Positions 16,575 through 24,665 of a DNA stretch of 64,000 nt are shown here, piece after piece (within the stretch, counting starts at the first letter, position 1; every line of letters begins with the position of its first letter). The stretch covers positions 62,001 through 126,000 of the forward strand of contig NZ_RJKL01000001.1 in the NCBI RefSeq assembly GCF_003751945.1, read 5' to 3'. A program made the translations under genes and the position numbers. Source of the stretch: Couchioplanes caeruleus. Its GTDB lineage: Bacteria > Actinomycetota > Actinomycetes > Mycobacteriales > Micromonosporaceae. The notes beneath the pieces are model-generated. The model was not told where the DNA came from and did not search any database. It was given only the letters and a program-made list of their open reading frames with translations.

Positions 16575-16811
16575 TCAGGCCCGGTCGGCCGGACGGTCCC
16601 AGCCGTCGCAGCGGTCGCCCTCGTGGCCGGACGGATCGCCCGGGCCGAGCAGGTCGAGCAGATCCGGTCCGGAATGGCCGGTGTCGACCGTCCGGCCGAC
16701 GAGGCCGAGCTGCGCCGCACAGTCGCGGCCGAAACCCTTGACCATGCGGTCGGCGCGGGTGGGATGCCCGCACCGGGGACACTTCCGCATCGCCGCCCGC
16801 CCGCGTCTCAT
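16575..16811 (-). CDS. Small zinc-ribbon-like protein (DUF6011-like)
   Basis: This protein of at most 78 residues carries CPRCGHPTRADRMVKGFGRD followed by CAAQLGL near the N-terminus. The pattern C-x2-C ... G-x-G-x-x-C is that of short DUF6011-type proteins common in actinobacteria and their phages. The C-terminal half is polar and Gly/Asp-rich. Two starts are possible (16811, or the internal ATG at 16790 just before the zinc motif); neither has a strong ribosome binding site. Function is unknown; metal binding is inferred from the Cys pattern. Confidence 0.55.
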   Translation of the reverse strand: MRRGRAAMRKCPRCGHPTRADRMVKGFGRDCAAQLGLVGRTVDTGHSGPDLLDLLGPGDPSGHEGDRCDGWDRPADRA

Positions 16812-16840
16812 GATCCGAGTATGGGCGCCAGGAGCGCGAT

Positions 16841-17224
16841 TCAGCCGGAACCGGCCGGGCCCGTCGCCGACTCACCCGAGGCCGCCAACGTGGGGTCGTC
16901 GTCGGACTCCGGCCGTTCGCCCCCCTTCTGCCGCCGGGTGCGGAGCCAGGTGATCGCCGCGGCGGCGCCCAGGACGACCAGGAGGGCCACCTTGAATCCG
17001 GCCTTGCCGAAGGACAGGAAGGCCACGGCGCGCACCAGGGCGCCGGTCCACCACGACGGATCGGTCAGCCGGCCCCAGTCGGCCCGCGGCTCCCAGCCGG
17101 CGATCCACCAGCCCGCTGCGGTGAGGCCCAGGCCGGCGGCGCCGGCCAGCAGGGCCGCGACCACGAGATGTCCCCGGCGGATGTGCTGCGTTCTACCCAC
17201 GATTCCACCGTATGGGGTCAGCAC
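16841..17224 (-). CDS. Small integral membrane protein
   Basis: This protein of up to 127 residues has two predicted transmembrane helices at about residues 20-42 (VVAALLAGAAGLGLTAAGWWI) and 72-92 (AGFKVALLVVLGAAAAITWL). Between them is a Trp-rich loop, and a polar acidic tail follows. GTG 17224 is the longest start; GTG 17200, after GGTGGA, may be the true one. The family is not recognised. It lies between the zinc-ribbon gene and hmp on the same strand, with 54 bases to hmp. Confidence 0.6.
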   Translation of the reverse strand: MLTPYGGIVGRTQHIRRGHLVVAALLAGAAGLGLTAAGWWIAGWEPRADWGRLTDPSWWTGALVRAVAFLSFGKAGFKVALLVVLGAAAAITWLRTRRQKGGERPESDDDPTLAASGESATGPAGSG

Positions 17225-17278
17225 CCGTCCGCCATCGGGCCGCGGACCGAGCGGAAGCCCTAACCAAAGTTGGAGGTG

Positions 17279-18487
17279 TCAGACTGCGACCGGCGTGGGC
17301 CGCCACTGCTCCGAGCCGAACACCTCGTAGTGGATCCGCTCGTCGCTGACGCCGCGGCGGTGCAGGCCGGCGCGCACGAGCTGCATGAACGGCACCGGCC
17401 CGCACAGGTAGACCTCGGCGCGGGGGTCCAGCGGGATCAGGTCGGGGTCGAGGCGTCCCGGGTACGCGCCGACGGCGCCCGCCGGGTTCTCGTACCAGAC
17501 GAGGTGGCGGAAGGTCCGCAGCCGGGAGCCGTGGCCGCGGATGTCCGCGAGCAGTGCGTGCCGGTCGGGGCCGCGGTCCGCGTGCACGACGGTGACGTCG
17601 CGCTCGGGCCGGGTCCGGGCCACGTGGTCGAGCATGGACGCCATCGGCGTGATTCCCACCCCCGCGCTGACCAGCACGAGCGGCGTGTCGTCGTCGCGCA
17701 GGGCGAGGTCGCCGTACGGGCGGCTCAACCGCAGCCGGTCGCCGGGCCGGACCCGGTCGTGCAGGAAACCGGACACGACGCCGTCCGGTGCGCCCCCGGT
17801 GCCGCGGACCCGGCGTACGGTGATGCGCAGCGTGCCCCCGGTGGGCGCCTGCGACAGCGAGTACTGCCGGAGCTGGCGGCCGCCGCCGGGCAGCTCGACG
17901 GCGACGGTGACGTACTGCCCGGGCCGGAAGGCCGGGGCGGGGACGCCGCCGGCCGGGGCCAGCACGAACGACACGGTGTCGTCGGCCTCCGGGATCCTGC
18001 TGACCACAGTGGTCTCGAGCCACGGATCGTCGTCGTGGACCCCCGCCTCCGCGAACAGGCGTGCCTCACGGCCGATCAGGCGGGCGGCGAACAGCCAGTA
18101 GACCTCGTCCCAGGCGGCGGCGACCGCCGGCGTGACGGCGTCGCCCAGCACCGTACGGACCGCGCCCATCAGGTAGCGACCGACCATCGTGTACTGCTCG
18201 GGGCGGATGCCGAGGGCGCAGTGCCGGTGGGCGATCCGCTCGACGACGTGAGCGACGACCTCCGGTGCCGGCCCGGTCCCGACCAGGTGGGCGGCGAAGG
18301 CGGCCACCGCACCGGCCAGTGCGGAGCGCTGCTCGCCGGTGGCCTGCGCGCTGCGGCTGAACAGGTCGAGCAGGTCGGGGTTCTCGCCGAGCATCGTGTC
18401 GTAGAAGACGGCGGAGATCTCCGGCAGGTGGTCGGCGACCACCGGCAGGGTCGCGTCGATCACCGGGGCACTGGTGGCGGACAGCAT
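17279..18487 (-). CDS. hmp: Flavohemoglobin, nitric oxide dioxygenase
   Basis: This 402-residue enzyme oxidises NO to nitrate with O2 and NAD(P)H. The globin domain (about 1-140) has distal Tyr29 and Gln53 and proximal His89 (in AHRHCALGIRPEQY). The FAD domain (about 155-260) carries RQYSLS, and the NAD domain (about 265-400) carries GVGITPMASML and the C-terminal YEVFGSE. All key residues of the family are present. The start has AGGAGG upstream. It lies 31 bases after nsrR, so the repressor and detoxifying enzyme form an operon controlled by NO through NsrR. Confidence 0.96.
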   Translation of the reverse strand: MLSATSAPVIDATLPVVADHLPEISAVFYDTMLGENPDLLDLFSRSAQATGEQRSALAGAVAAFAAHLVGTGPAPEVVAHVVERIAHRHCALGIRPEQYTMVGRYLMGAVRTVLGDAVTPAVAAAWDEVYWLFAARLIGREARLFAEAGVHDDDPWLETTVVSRIPEADDTVSFVLAPAGGVPAPAFRPGQYVTVAVELPGGGRQLRQYSLSQAPTGGTLRITVRRVRGTGGAPDGVVSGFLHDRVRPGDRLRLSRPYGDLALRDDDTPLVLVSAGVGITPMASMLDHVARTRPERDVTVVHADRGPDRHALLADIRGHGSRLRTFRHLVWYENPAGAVGAYPGRLDPDLIPLDPRAEVYLCGPVPFMQLVRAGLHRRGVSDERIHYEVFGSEQWRPTPVAV

Positions 18488-18518
18488 GGGTCCTCCTGTC
18501 GAGGGGGTGGTGGCACGG

Positions 18519-18947
18519 TCAGCGGCGGCCGAGGCTCAGCAGCAGCTTCCGGGCCGGGGGCGCGGCGAGGTCGCCGACCGTGATCGGGTCGAGGCTCGTG
18601 TAGAAGGCCTCCTGCGCGCGGCGCAACGCTCCGCGGAGCCGGCAGCCGCCGCTGAGCGGGCAGGCCGGTTCGCCGTCGCAGTCCACGACCTCGCTGTCGC
18701 CCTCGAGGGCGCGCACGATGCCGCCGAGCGAGGCCGCCGGGGTGGTGGCGGCGAGGCGGACGCCGCCGCTGCGGCCCCGTACGGTCTCGATCAGAGCGAG
18801 GTGGTGGAGCCGCTGCACCACCTTGGCGAGGTGGTGGCGGGGCACGGCCAGGGCCTCGGCCAGCTCGTCGATGGTGAGCCGGTCGTCGCGGGTCGCCCCG
18901 AGCATGAGGATCCGCAGGCCGATGTCCGTGGAGCGCTGGAGTCGCAC
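18519..18947 (-). CDS. nsrR: NO-sensing Rrf2-family repressor NsrR
   Basis: This 142-residue winged-helix regulator (about 1-75: LTIDELAEALAVPRHHLAKVVQ) has an iron-sulfur ligand set Cys90, Cys96 and Cys102 in the C-x5-C-x5-C spacing of NsrR. Asp8 is also present, the position that supplies the fourth ligand of the [4Fe-4S] cluster in Streptomyces coelicolor NsrR. Nitrosylation of the cluster releases the operator and derepresses hmp, the next gene. GTG 18947 has no clear ribosome binding site; TAGGGT seven bases upstream could be a -10 box of a leaderless transcript. Confidence 0.93.
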   Translation of the reverse strand: MRLQRSTDIGLRILMLGATRDDRLTIDELAEALAVPRHHLAKVVQRLHHLALIETVRGRSGGVRLAATTPAASLGGIVRALEGDSEVVDCDGEPACPLSGGCRLRGALRRAQEAFYTSLDPITVGDLAAPPARKLLLSLGRR

Positions 18948-18966
18948 ACCGAGGACCCTACGGAAA

Positions 18967-18975
18967 AGAGACTCT
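18967..18975. promoter_or_regulatory. Candidate NsrR operator upstream of nsrR-hmp
   Basis: The 9-bp dyad AGAGACTCT sits in an AT-rich block (18963-18990) 20 bases before the nsrR start, where the promoter must be. Position suggests autoregulation, but I cannot match it confidently to a known NsrR consensus. Confidence 0.3.
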
Positions 18976-19012
18976 CAAAGTCCTGTTTTATGGCCGGGAT
19001 CACGACGCGCGG

Positions 19013-19273
19013 TCAGGGACGGCTGTTGCGGGGCAGCGCGGCGAGGCTGCGGCCCCGGACCAGGGCCTGGCGGCGGCCGATCTCGCGTCCGTCGGCCGTG
19101 ACCTCGACGCCGTCCACCTCGTACCAGTTGTCGTTGTCGTACAGCACCGGCCGGTTCCAGTCGATGCGCTCGACGCGCATCCGCAGGGTGCCGGCTCCGA
19201 ACCGGTAGTCCGACTCGGGGAAGTGACTGACCGGGGCCGCCGGGCCGCGATTCCTGTCCATCCATCGCTCCAT
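19013..19273 (-). CDS. Conserved hypothetical protein next to an XRE regulator
   Basis: Starting at ATG 19273, this 86-residue protein contains a compact core: YRFGAGTLRMRVERIDWNRP, then VLYDNDNWYEVDGVEVTADG and REIGRRQALVRGR. I recall similar small beta-rich proteins of unknown function beside regulators in actinobacteria, but cannot name the family. An upstream extension in frame has no ribosome binding site and a strongly biased composition, so it is left out. GCACGTGC-type palindromes at 19395-19411 lie between this gene and the XRE/DUF5753 gene transcribed towards it, suggesting control by that regulator. Confidence 0.65.
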   Translation of the reverse strand: MERWMDRNRGPAAPVSHFPESDYRFGAGTLRMRVERIDWNRPVLYDNDNWYEVDGVEVTADGREIGRRQALVRGRSLAALPRNSRP

Positions 19274-19394
19274 GGTCACCGCGTCCGTTCGCCCGGACGC
19301 CGTGCTCGCCGTCGTCGCCGATCGTCGGCGACGGCGCCCCATAGCGGGCACGCGCCCAAGCATGGCCATATGCGCAGGCCGATGCAAGTACTGC

Positions 19395-19411
19395 TGCACG
19401 TGCATATGCAC
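19395..19411. promoter_or_regulatory. Overlapping palindromes TGCACGTGCA and GTGCATATGCAC
   Basis: Two perfect palindromes share five bases: TGCACGTGCA (19395-19404) and GTGCATATGCAC (19400-19411). They lie between the XRE/DUF5753 gene and the downstream hypothetical gene, about 120 bases before the latter's start. The same GCACGTGCAT core occurs before the XRE gene itself at 20410-20425, so both may be sites of that regulator. Confidence 0.45.
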
Positions 19412-19476
19412 ATTGAGTCGGAAACGGAAGGTTCGGCGATGCGTCGTGTACCGATCGGTGGACACCGGCCGGATGG

Positions 19477-20361
19477 TCAGCCTGCCGGACCGGCGGTCTC
19501 GTCGAGGATGGCGCGCAGCATCGCGGGCGTGCGATCGGGCGGTTCGGCCGCCACGCAGGCGCGTTCCATCGTCTCGAAGTAGTGGTCCACATCGTTCGGC
19601 TTGTCGAGATAGAGCGCGCTGGTGAGCTGCTCGATGTAGACGATGTCGGAGAGCTCCGGCTCCGCGAACCGCAGGATCGCGAAGGGCAGGCCGGCGTGGG
19701 CGTGCGACGCGGCTCCCAGTGGTGCGACCTGAATGCGGACGTTCGGCAGGTCCGCGGCTTTGATCAGGGCCTCGAGCTGGCCGCGCATGACCGCCCGCCC
19801 GCCGACCGGGCGGCGCAGCACGGTCTCGTCCATCACCGTCCAGAACTGCGGCGGGTTCGCCCGGTGCAGCACCCGCTGGCGGCCCAGCCGCAGTGCCAAC
19901 CGCCGGTCGATCTCGGTGGCCGGGAGCCCGGCGTGCCCGCGGGCGATCACCGCACGGGCGTAGTCGCCGGTCTGCAGCAGCCCGGGGACGAAGTGGACCT
20001 CGTACGAGCGGATCAGTGCCGCCGCCTCCTCGAGGCCCAGGTACGCCAGGAACCACGGCGGCACGACGTCGGCGAATTCCTGCCACCACCCGGGCGTGCT
20101 GGCCTGCCGGGCGAGCGTCAGCAGGTCGTCGCGCTCGTCCTCGGGCACGCCGTAGAAGGCGAGCAGGTCGGCGACGTCGCGCTCCTTGAACGGCACCCGG
20201 CCGAGTTCCATCCGGCTGATCTTCGACTCCGAGGCGCGGATCTCCCAGCCCGCGGCCTCCCGGGTGATCTCGCGGCGCTTGCGCAGGTGGCGGAGCTGGG
20301 CGCCCAGCCGGATGCGCAGCACCAGGGAGCCGGTGCCGCCGTCTGTGCCCAGCGCGGTCAT
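19477..20361 (-). CDS. XRE-family regulator with DUF5753
   Basis: This 294-residue protein has an XRE helix-turn-helix at about residues 14-70 (LRHLRKRREITREAAGWEIRASESKISRMELG, shown in part) and DUF5753 at about 95-275 (VHFVPGLLQTGDYARAVI, VRIQVAPLGAASHAHAGLPF). ATG 20361 is taken because the longer reading is Arg-rich and unlike the family. It is followed by the small conserved hypothetical gene at 19013-19273 rather than by DUF397. Palindromes with a GCACGTGC core lie both before its start and after its stop, which fits autoregulation plus control of the downstream gene. Confidence 0.87.
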   Translation of the reverse strand: MTALGTDGGTGSLVLRIRLGAQLRHLRKRREITREAAGWEIRASESKISRMELGRVPFKERDVADLLAFYGVPEDERDDLLTLARQASTPGWWQEFADVVPPWFLAYLGLEEAAALIRSYEVHFVPGLLQTGDYARAVIARGHAGLPATEIDRRLALRLGRQRVLHRANPPQFWTVMDETVLRRPVGGRAVMRGQLEALIKAADLPNVRIQVAPLGAASHAHAGLPFAILRFAEPELSDIVYIEQLTSALYLDKPNDVDHYFETMERACVAAEPPDRTPAMLRAILDETAGPAG

Positions 20362-20409
20362 CCGCTTCACCCCGATCGGCCGTCCGTCCCCTCGCGAGGT
20401 GTTTTTACC

Positions 20410-20425
20410 GGATGCACGTGCATCC
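20410..20425. promoter_or_regulatory. Perfect 16-bp palindrome GGATGCACGTGCATCC
   Basis: It lies about 50 bases upstream of the XRE/DUF5753 start and ~200 bases upstream of the divergent permease. Further partial copies follow (ACGTGCATC at 20429-20437, CACCTGCACGATC near 20460). The repeated half-site GTGCATC suggests a dimeric regulator binding cooperatively; the XRE protein encoded next to it is the obvious candidate. Confidence 0.5.
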
Positions 20426-20624
20426 AAACGTGCATCTTCACCGGATGATGCGCAGCCACCTGCACGATCATAGGGCCGCGCGGCCGCGCGTCCACATCGT
20501 TCACCCTGTCGCTGTCGCGTTCCATCTACATTCATGGATGCGCCGGATCCGGATGCGTGATAGATCGATGGCAGAGGCGGCCCGGTCGGCGGCCGCCGTG
20601 GCGTACCGCAAGGGAGCGTGGGCC

Positions 20625-22037
20625 ATGACGACGACACCGGAACGGTTCGGCCGTGGAACCGGGATGTTCCGGCGCAAGCCGGTCGAGGACATCACCGACG
20701 AGCGGGAGACGGACCTGTCCCGGTCCCTGGGCCTGTGGCAGCTCACCGCGATCGGCGTCGGCGGCATCATCGGCGCCGGCATCTTCGCGCTGGCCGGCGC
20801 GGTTGCCAACGAGACCGCCGGACCGGCCGTGCTGATCTCCTTCCTGCTGGCCGGCGTCGCCAGCGCCGCCGCGGCACTGTCCTACGCGGAGTTCGCCGGT
20901 TTGATCCCGAAGGCCGGCTCCGCCTACACGTACGGCTACGTCGTGCTGGGCGAGATCGTGGGCTGGTTCATCGGCTGGGACCTGCTGCTGGAGTACACGG
21001 CCATCGTGTCCGTGGTCGCGATCGGCATCTCCGGCTACTTCTCGTTCCTCATGGGCGAGCTCGGCGTCGGCCTGCCGGCCTGGATGCTGGGTGCGCCCGG
21101 AACCGGGGACGGGCACGTCGTGGACCTGTTCGCGGTGCTGCTGTGCCTGCTGATCGCGTACCTGCTCAACCGGGGGATCCGGGCCGCGGCCCGCTTCGAG
21201 ACGGCGGTGGTGGCGCTGAAGGTCGCGGTGGTCCTGCTGGTCGTCGCGGTCGGCGTCTTCTACATCCGTACGGAGAACTACCAGCCGTTCTTCCCGTTCG
21301 GCGTGAGCGGGGCGATCACCGGCGCGGCCACCGTGTTCTTCGCCGTCTTCGGCTACGACGCGATGAGCACGGCCGCCGAGGAGTCGCGCGACGCCCGCCG
21401 GCACCTGCCCCGGGCGATCATCTATTCACTGGTCTTCTCCATGGTGCTCTACGTCGCGGCGACGCTAGTGCTGACCGGCATGCAGAACTACCGCGACATC
21501 GACCCGGAGAGCGGCTTCTCCTCGGCCTTCGCCGCCGTCGGCCTCTCCGGCCTGGCCGACGTCATCGCGGTCGGCGCGATCGTCGGCATCCTCACCGTCA
21601 TGTTCACGTTCATGCTGGGCGTCACCCGCATCTGGTACGCGATGAGCCGCGACGGCCTGCTCCCCGGCTGGTTCGCCCACCTTCACCCGGTGCGCCGGGT
21701 GCCGAGCCGGGTGACCTGGATCGCCGGCGTGGCCTCCGCCGTCATCGCGGGCTTCCTGCCCATCCGTGAGGCGGCCGAGCTCACGAACATCGGCATCCTG
21801 CTCGCCTTCGTCGTGGTCTGCATCGCGGTGATCGTGCTGCGCTACCGGCGCCCGGACCTGCCGCGCTCCTTCCGGCTGCCCCTGATGCCGGTGATCCCGG
21901 CGCTCGGGGTGATCTTCTCGCTCTGGCTCATCACGTTCCTGGCCCCGGTCACGTGGTTGCGCTTCGGGGTGTGGTTCCTGCTGGGGTTGGTCATCTACCT
22001 GGCCTACGGCCGCCGCCACTCGGCTCTGAACCGCTGA
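20625..22037 (+). CDS. APC-family amino acid permease (cationic amino acid transporter type)
   Basis: This 470-residue integral membrane transporter has about 12 hydrophobic segments. It begins with the APC signature LGLWQLTAIGVGGIIGAGIF (about 33-52), followed by FAGLIPKAGSAYTYGYVVLGE. ATG 20625 is chosen because AGGGAG lies eight bases upstream; a longer in-frame reading is His/Arg-rich and spurious. It should import an amino acid by proton or cation symport; the exact substrate cannot be read from the sequence. It is divergent from the XRE/DUF5753 gene, and the GCACGTGC palindromes lie in the shared region. Confidence 0.9.
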   Translation: MTTTPERFGRGTGMFRRKPVEDITDERETDLSRSLGLWQLTAIGVGGIIGAGIFALAGAVANETAGPAVLISFLLAGVASAAAALSYAEFAGLIPKAGSAYTYGYVVLGEIVGWFIGWDLLLEYTAIVSVVAIGISGYFSFLMGELGVGLPAWMLGAPGTGDGHVVDLFAVLLCLLIAYLLNRGIRAAARFETAVVALKVAVVLLVVAVGVFYIRTENYQPFFPFGVSGAITGAATVFFAVFGYDAMSTAAEESRDARRHLPRAIIYSLVFSMVLYVAATLVLTGMQNYRDIDPESGFSSAFAAVGLSGLADVIAVGAIVGILTVMFTFMLGVTRIWYAMSRDGLLPGWFAHLHPVRRVPSRVTWIAGVASAVIAGFLPIREAAELTNIGILLAFVVVCIAVIVLRYRRPDLPRSFRLPLMPVIPALGVIFSLWLITFLAPVTWLRFGVWFLLGLVIYLAYGRRHSALNR

Positions 22038-22045
22038 CCTGCTCC

Positions 22046-23164
22046 TCAGCGGTTCCACTCGTCGAGCACGGCCGACACCTCTACCCGGTCCCGGACCGGG
22101 TCCGGTGCCGGCCGCGGCGCGGCGGCGGGGGTGCGGCCGAAGCGCGGCGCGGGGGCGGGCTGCACCTCGGCGCCGACGTCCACGAAGGTGCCGCGTGCCG
22201 TGTGGTGCGGGTGGCCGGGCGCCTCGGCGGGCGACAGCACCGGGGCCACGCACGCGTCCAGGTCCTCGAAGACTTTCGTCCACTCGGCCCGGGTACGCCG
22301 GGCGAACCGGTCCGCGAAGCGTCGCCGCAGCGCGTCGCGGCCCGCCGGATCGTCGCGGTCCGGCAGGGTGGCGTCGCCGTCCAGGCCGAGCCCGGCGAGC
22401 AACTGCGCGTAGAACGCCGGCTCGAGCGCGCCCACGGCCATGTGCCCGCCGTCGGCCGTGGCGTACGTGTCGTAGTAGGGCGACCCGCCGTCCAGCAGGT
22501 TGGTGCCCCGCGGCCCGGACCACTGACCGGTGGCGATCATCCCGTGCAGGAAAGCGGTCAGCAGCGCCGAACCGTCCACCATGGCCGCGTCCACGACCTG
22601 CCCCGCGCCCGAGCGTTCCCGTTCGAGCAGGGCGGCGAGCACGCCCACGGCCAGCAGCATGCCGCCGCCGGCGAAGTCGCCGAGCAGGTTCAGCGGGGCG
22701 TGCGGGGGCTGGCCGGCCCGGCCGAGCGGTTCCAGGGCGCCGGACAGCGCGATGTAGTCGATGTCGTGCCCGGCCCGGTGCGCCAGCGGTCCCTGCTGGC
22801 CCCAGCCGGTCATCCGGGCGTACACCAGGCGGGGGTTGCGCTCCAGGCACACGTCGGGACCGAAGCCGAGTCGTTCGGCGACGCCCGGCCGGTACGCCTC
22901 CACGAGCACGTCGGCGTGCGCGGTCAGCCGCAGCAGACCGGCGACGCCCGCGGGCGACTTCAGGTCCAGGGCGGTGACCCGGCGGCTGCGGTGCAGCGGG
23001 CCGCGCGCGGGCGGTGCGAACCCGCCGCCGGGGCCGGGCCGGTCGACGCGCACCACGTCGGCGCCCAGGTCGGCGAGCACCATGCACCCGAACGGTGCGG
23101 GCGCCAGACTCGCGAGCTCCACCACCCGGACCCCGGCCAGCGGCCCCTGGGCGGGCCCGCTCAC
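22046..23164 (-). CDS. Alpha-methylacyl-CoA racemase, class III CoA-transferase family
   Basis: This 372-residue enzyme has the CaiB/BaiF fold (GVRVVELASLAPAPFGCMVLADLGADVVRV). The racemase catalytic pair is present: His133 in AGHDIDYIALSGAL and Asp163 in NLLGDFAGGGM, equivalent to His126 and Asp156 of Mycobacterium tuberculosis MCR. The later GALEP motif holds the third conserved acid. It likely interconverts (R)- and (S)-2-methylacyl-CoA during breakdown of branched fatty acids or sterols. GTG 23164 overlaps the DUF1918 stop by four bases, making it the third gene of a coupled operon. Confidence 0.87.
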   Translation of the reverse strand: MSGPAQGPLAGVRVVELASLAPAPFGCMVLADLGADVVRVDRPGPGGGFAPPARGPLHRSRRVTALDLKSPAGVAGLLRLTAHADVLVEAYRPGVAERLGFGPDVCLERNPRLVYARMTGWGQQGPLAHRAGHDIDYIALSGALEPLGRAGQPPHAPLNLLGDFAGGGMLLAVGVLAALLERERSGAGQVVDAAMVDGSALLTAFLHGMIATGQWSGPRGTNLLDGGSPYYDTYATADGGHMAVGALEPAFYAQLLAGLGLDGDATLPDRDDPAGRDALRRRFADRFARRTRAEWTKVFEDLDACVAPVLSPAEAPGHPHHTARGTFVDVGAEVQPAPAPRFGRTPAAAPRPAPDPVRDRVEVSAVLDEWNR

Positions 23165-23364
23165 GACGCCGGGTGGCCCGTCCCGGGCTCCACGCGCGCC
23201 TCCGGCCCCGGGAACACCAGGGCCTCGTGGCCGCTGTCCTCCCAGTGCACGCGGTACGGCGGGGTGCCGTCCGGGTGGGGCACCTCGACGATCACGCCGA
23301 CCCGCCGCGGATCGCCGACGTGGATGCCTTCCAGGACGAGCCGGTCACCGACGTGCGCGTTCAT
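23161..23364 (-). CDS. DUF1918 domain protein
   Basis: This 67-residue protein is entirely DUF1918: MNAHVGDRLVLEGIHVGDPR, then VGVIVEVPHPDGTPPYRVHW, EDSGHEALVFPGPEA. GGAGG lies upstream of the ATG. The fold is a small SH3-like barrel; the biochemical role is unknown. It overlaps the stress-protein gene before it (ATGA, 23361-23364) and the racemase gene after it (GTGA, 23161-23164). Many actinobacteria have DUF1918 genes near stress functions. Confidence 0.9.
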   Translation of the reverse strand: MNAHVGDRLVLEGIHVGDPRRVGVIVEVPHPDGTPPYRVHWEDSGHEALVFPGPEARVEPGTGHPAS

Positions 23365-23984
23365 CGTTCCTCCAGCGAGTGGTCGCGGTCCCGGCGGGCC
23401 GGGACCGGGTGGGGTGCGGCGCCGCGCGGCGCCGGCACCGAGGGGGTGGGAGCCGCGGGGATCACCACGGCGAGCGGGCAGTGCGTCGTCCCGAGCAGGC
23501 CGCGTGCCGTCCGGCCGACGGACTCCGCGGTGTCGCCACAGCGCCCGCGTGCGGCCACCACGAGCAGTGAGGCGCCGGCGCTCAGGGCGACCAGCGCCCG
23601 CACCGGGTCGTCGTCGTGCAGGATCTCGCGCTCGGCCTCGGCGGCCACCTCGGCGGGGAGGTGATCGTAGAGGACCGCGGACAGCAGCCGGTCGGCGTCG
23701 GACATGCGGGGACAGCCCCGGACGCCCGGGCGGGCGTCGCCGCGCGCTCCCCACACGTGCACGACCCGCAGCGGGACCGACCGCCGGCGTGCCTCGGCGG
23801 CGGCGTACCGCAGCAGCGGGCCGCAGTTGCCGTCGTCGTCCACGGCCGCGACGACGGCGGCCCCTGATTCGCGGGACGCTCCGATGACGACGGTGGTGCC
23901 CGGTTCGGCGGCCCGGACCAGCGCGAGATTCGTCGCGTCGGCGTCGTCGGACCGCGAGCCGGCCGCGGAGAGCCCAGTCGTCAT
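23361..23984 (-). CDS. Universal stress protein family member
   Basis: This 207-residue protein has one divergent Usp domain at about residues 28-178 with VVAAVDDDGNCGPLLRYAAAE at its start and VVAARGRCGDTAESVGRTAR followed by GLLGTTHCPLAVVIP at its end. The canonical G-x2-G-x9-G-S/T ATP-binding pattern is only partly kept. The Pro/Arg-rich C-terminal 30 residues are extra. A good GGAG precedes the ATG. It is the first gene of the coupled Usp-DUF1918-racemase operon. Confidence 0.82.
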   Translation of the reverse strand: MTTGLSAAGSRSDDADATNLALVRAAEPGTTVVIGASRESGAAVVAAVDDDGNCGPLLRYAAAEARRRSVPLRVVHVWGARGDARPGVRGCPRMSDADRLLSAVLYDHLPAEVAAEAEREILHDDDPVRALVALSAGASLLVVAARGRCGDTAESVGRTARGLLGTTHCPLAVVIPAAPTPSVPAPRGAAPHPVPARRDRDHSLEER

Positions 23985-24104
23985 CGATCACTCCTCGTGC
24001 TCGCGTCCTCACCAGTATCCGACAGGGCATGTGACGGAGTCCACTTAAGGCTTCGCTCATGACGGCGTCACGTGCCGTTCATCTCGACGGGCGACCATCC
24101 ATCG

Positions 24105-24659
24105 ATGACGGTACGCACACCGGTCCTCGCCGCGTCCGCCCGCGAGATCGCGGAGGCGCTCCTCGCCACGATGGGTGACCGCTGGCGGCATACCCGGGGC
24201 GTGGCCGAGCGCGCCGCCGAGCTGGCGCCCGCGCTGGACCTCGACGCGGACGTCCTCGTCGCCGCCGCCTGGTTGCACGACATCGGGTACGCCCGCGAAA
24301 CCGTCGTCACCGGCTTCCACCCGCTCGACGGCGCCAACCACCTCGCCGCGCGGGGCTGGCCGCTGTCCGTGACCGCGCGCGTCGCCCACCACTCCGGCGC
24401 CCGGTTCGTCGCCGCGGCGCGCGGGCTGGGGGAGCGGCTCGCCGCATACCCGTACGAGGAGGGCATGCTGTCGGACGCGCTGACCTACGCCGACCAGACG
24501 GTGGGGCCGCGCGGCGAACGGGTCACTCCCGCGAGGCGGCACGAGGAGATGCTGTGCCGGCACGGGCCCGAGTCCTGGAACGCCAAGGTCGACCACCTGC
24601 GCGGGCCGTATCTGATCCGGGTCGCCGACCGCGTCGAGCGGCGCATGCGGGCGCATTGA
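24105..24659 (+). CDS. HD-domain phosphohydrolase-like protein
   Basis: This 184-residue protein carries an HD domain: His in RWRHTRGVAE, the HD pair in AAWLHDIGYA, His in VAHHSGARF and Asp in ALTYADQT, the metal-binding order of the superfamily. ATG 24105 and GTG 24072 are both possible starts; neither has a clear ribosome binding site. The substrate is unknown: such small HD proteins may hydrolyse nucleotides. It ends six bases from the convergent permease stop. Confidence 0.85.
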   Translation: MTVRTPVLAASAREIAEALLATMGDRWRHTRGVAERAAELAPALDLDADVLVAAAWLHDIGYARETVVTGFHPLDGANHLAARGWPLSVTARVAHHSGARFVAAARGLGERLAAYPYEEGMLSDALTYADQTVGPRGERVTPARRHEEMLCRHGPESWNAKVDHLRGPYLIRVADRVERRMRAH

Positions 24660-24665
24660 CGGCCC

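Noticed and set aside
19274..20089. Upstream extension of the hypothetical gene at 19013-19273 into the XRE gene
   Set aside because: The extension is antisense-like, Arg/Gly-rich and covers the palindromic region; the compact start at 19273 is more credible.
20412..20624. A 71-residue N-terminal extension of the permease
   Set aside because: It is His/Arg-rich, starts in the palindrome region and lacks a ribosome binding site, whereas ATG 20625 has one.
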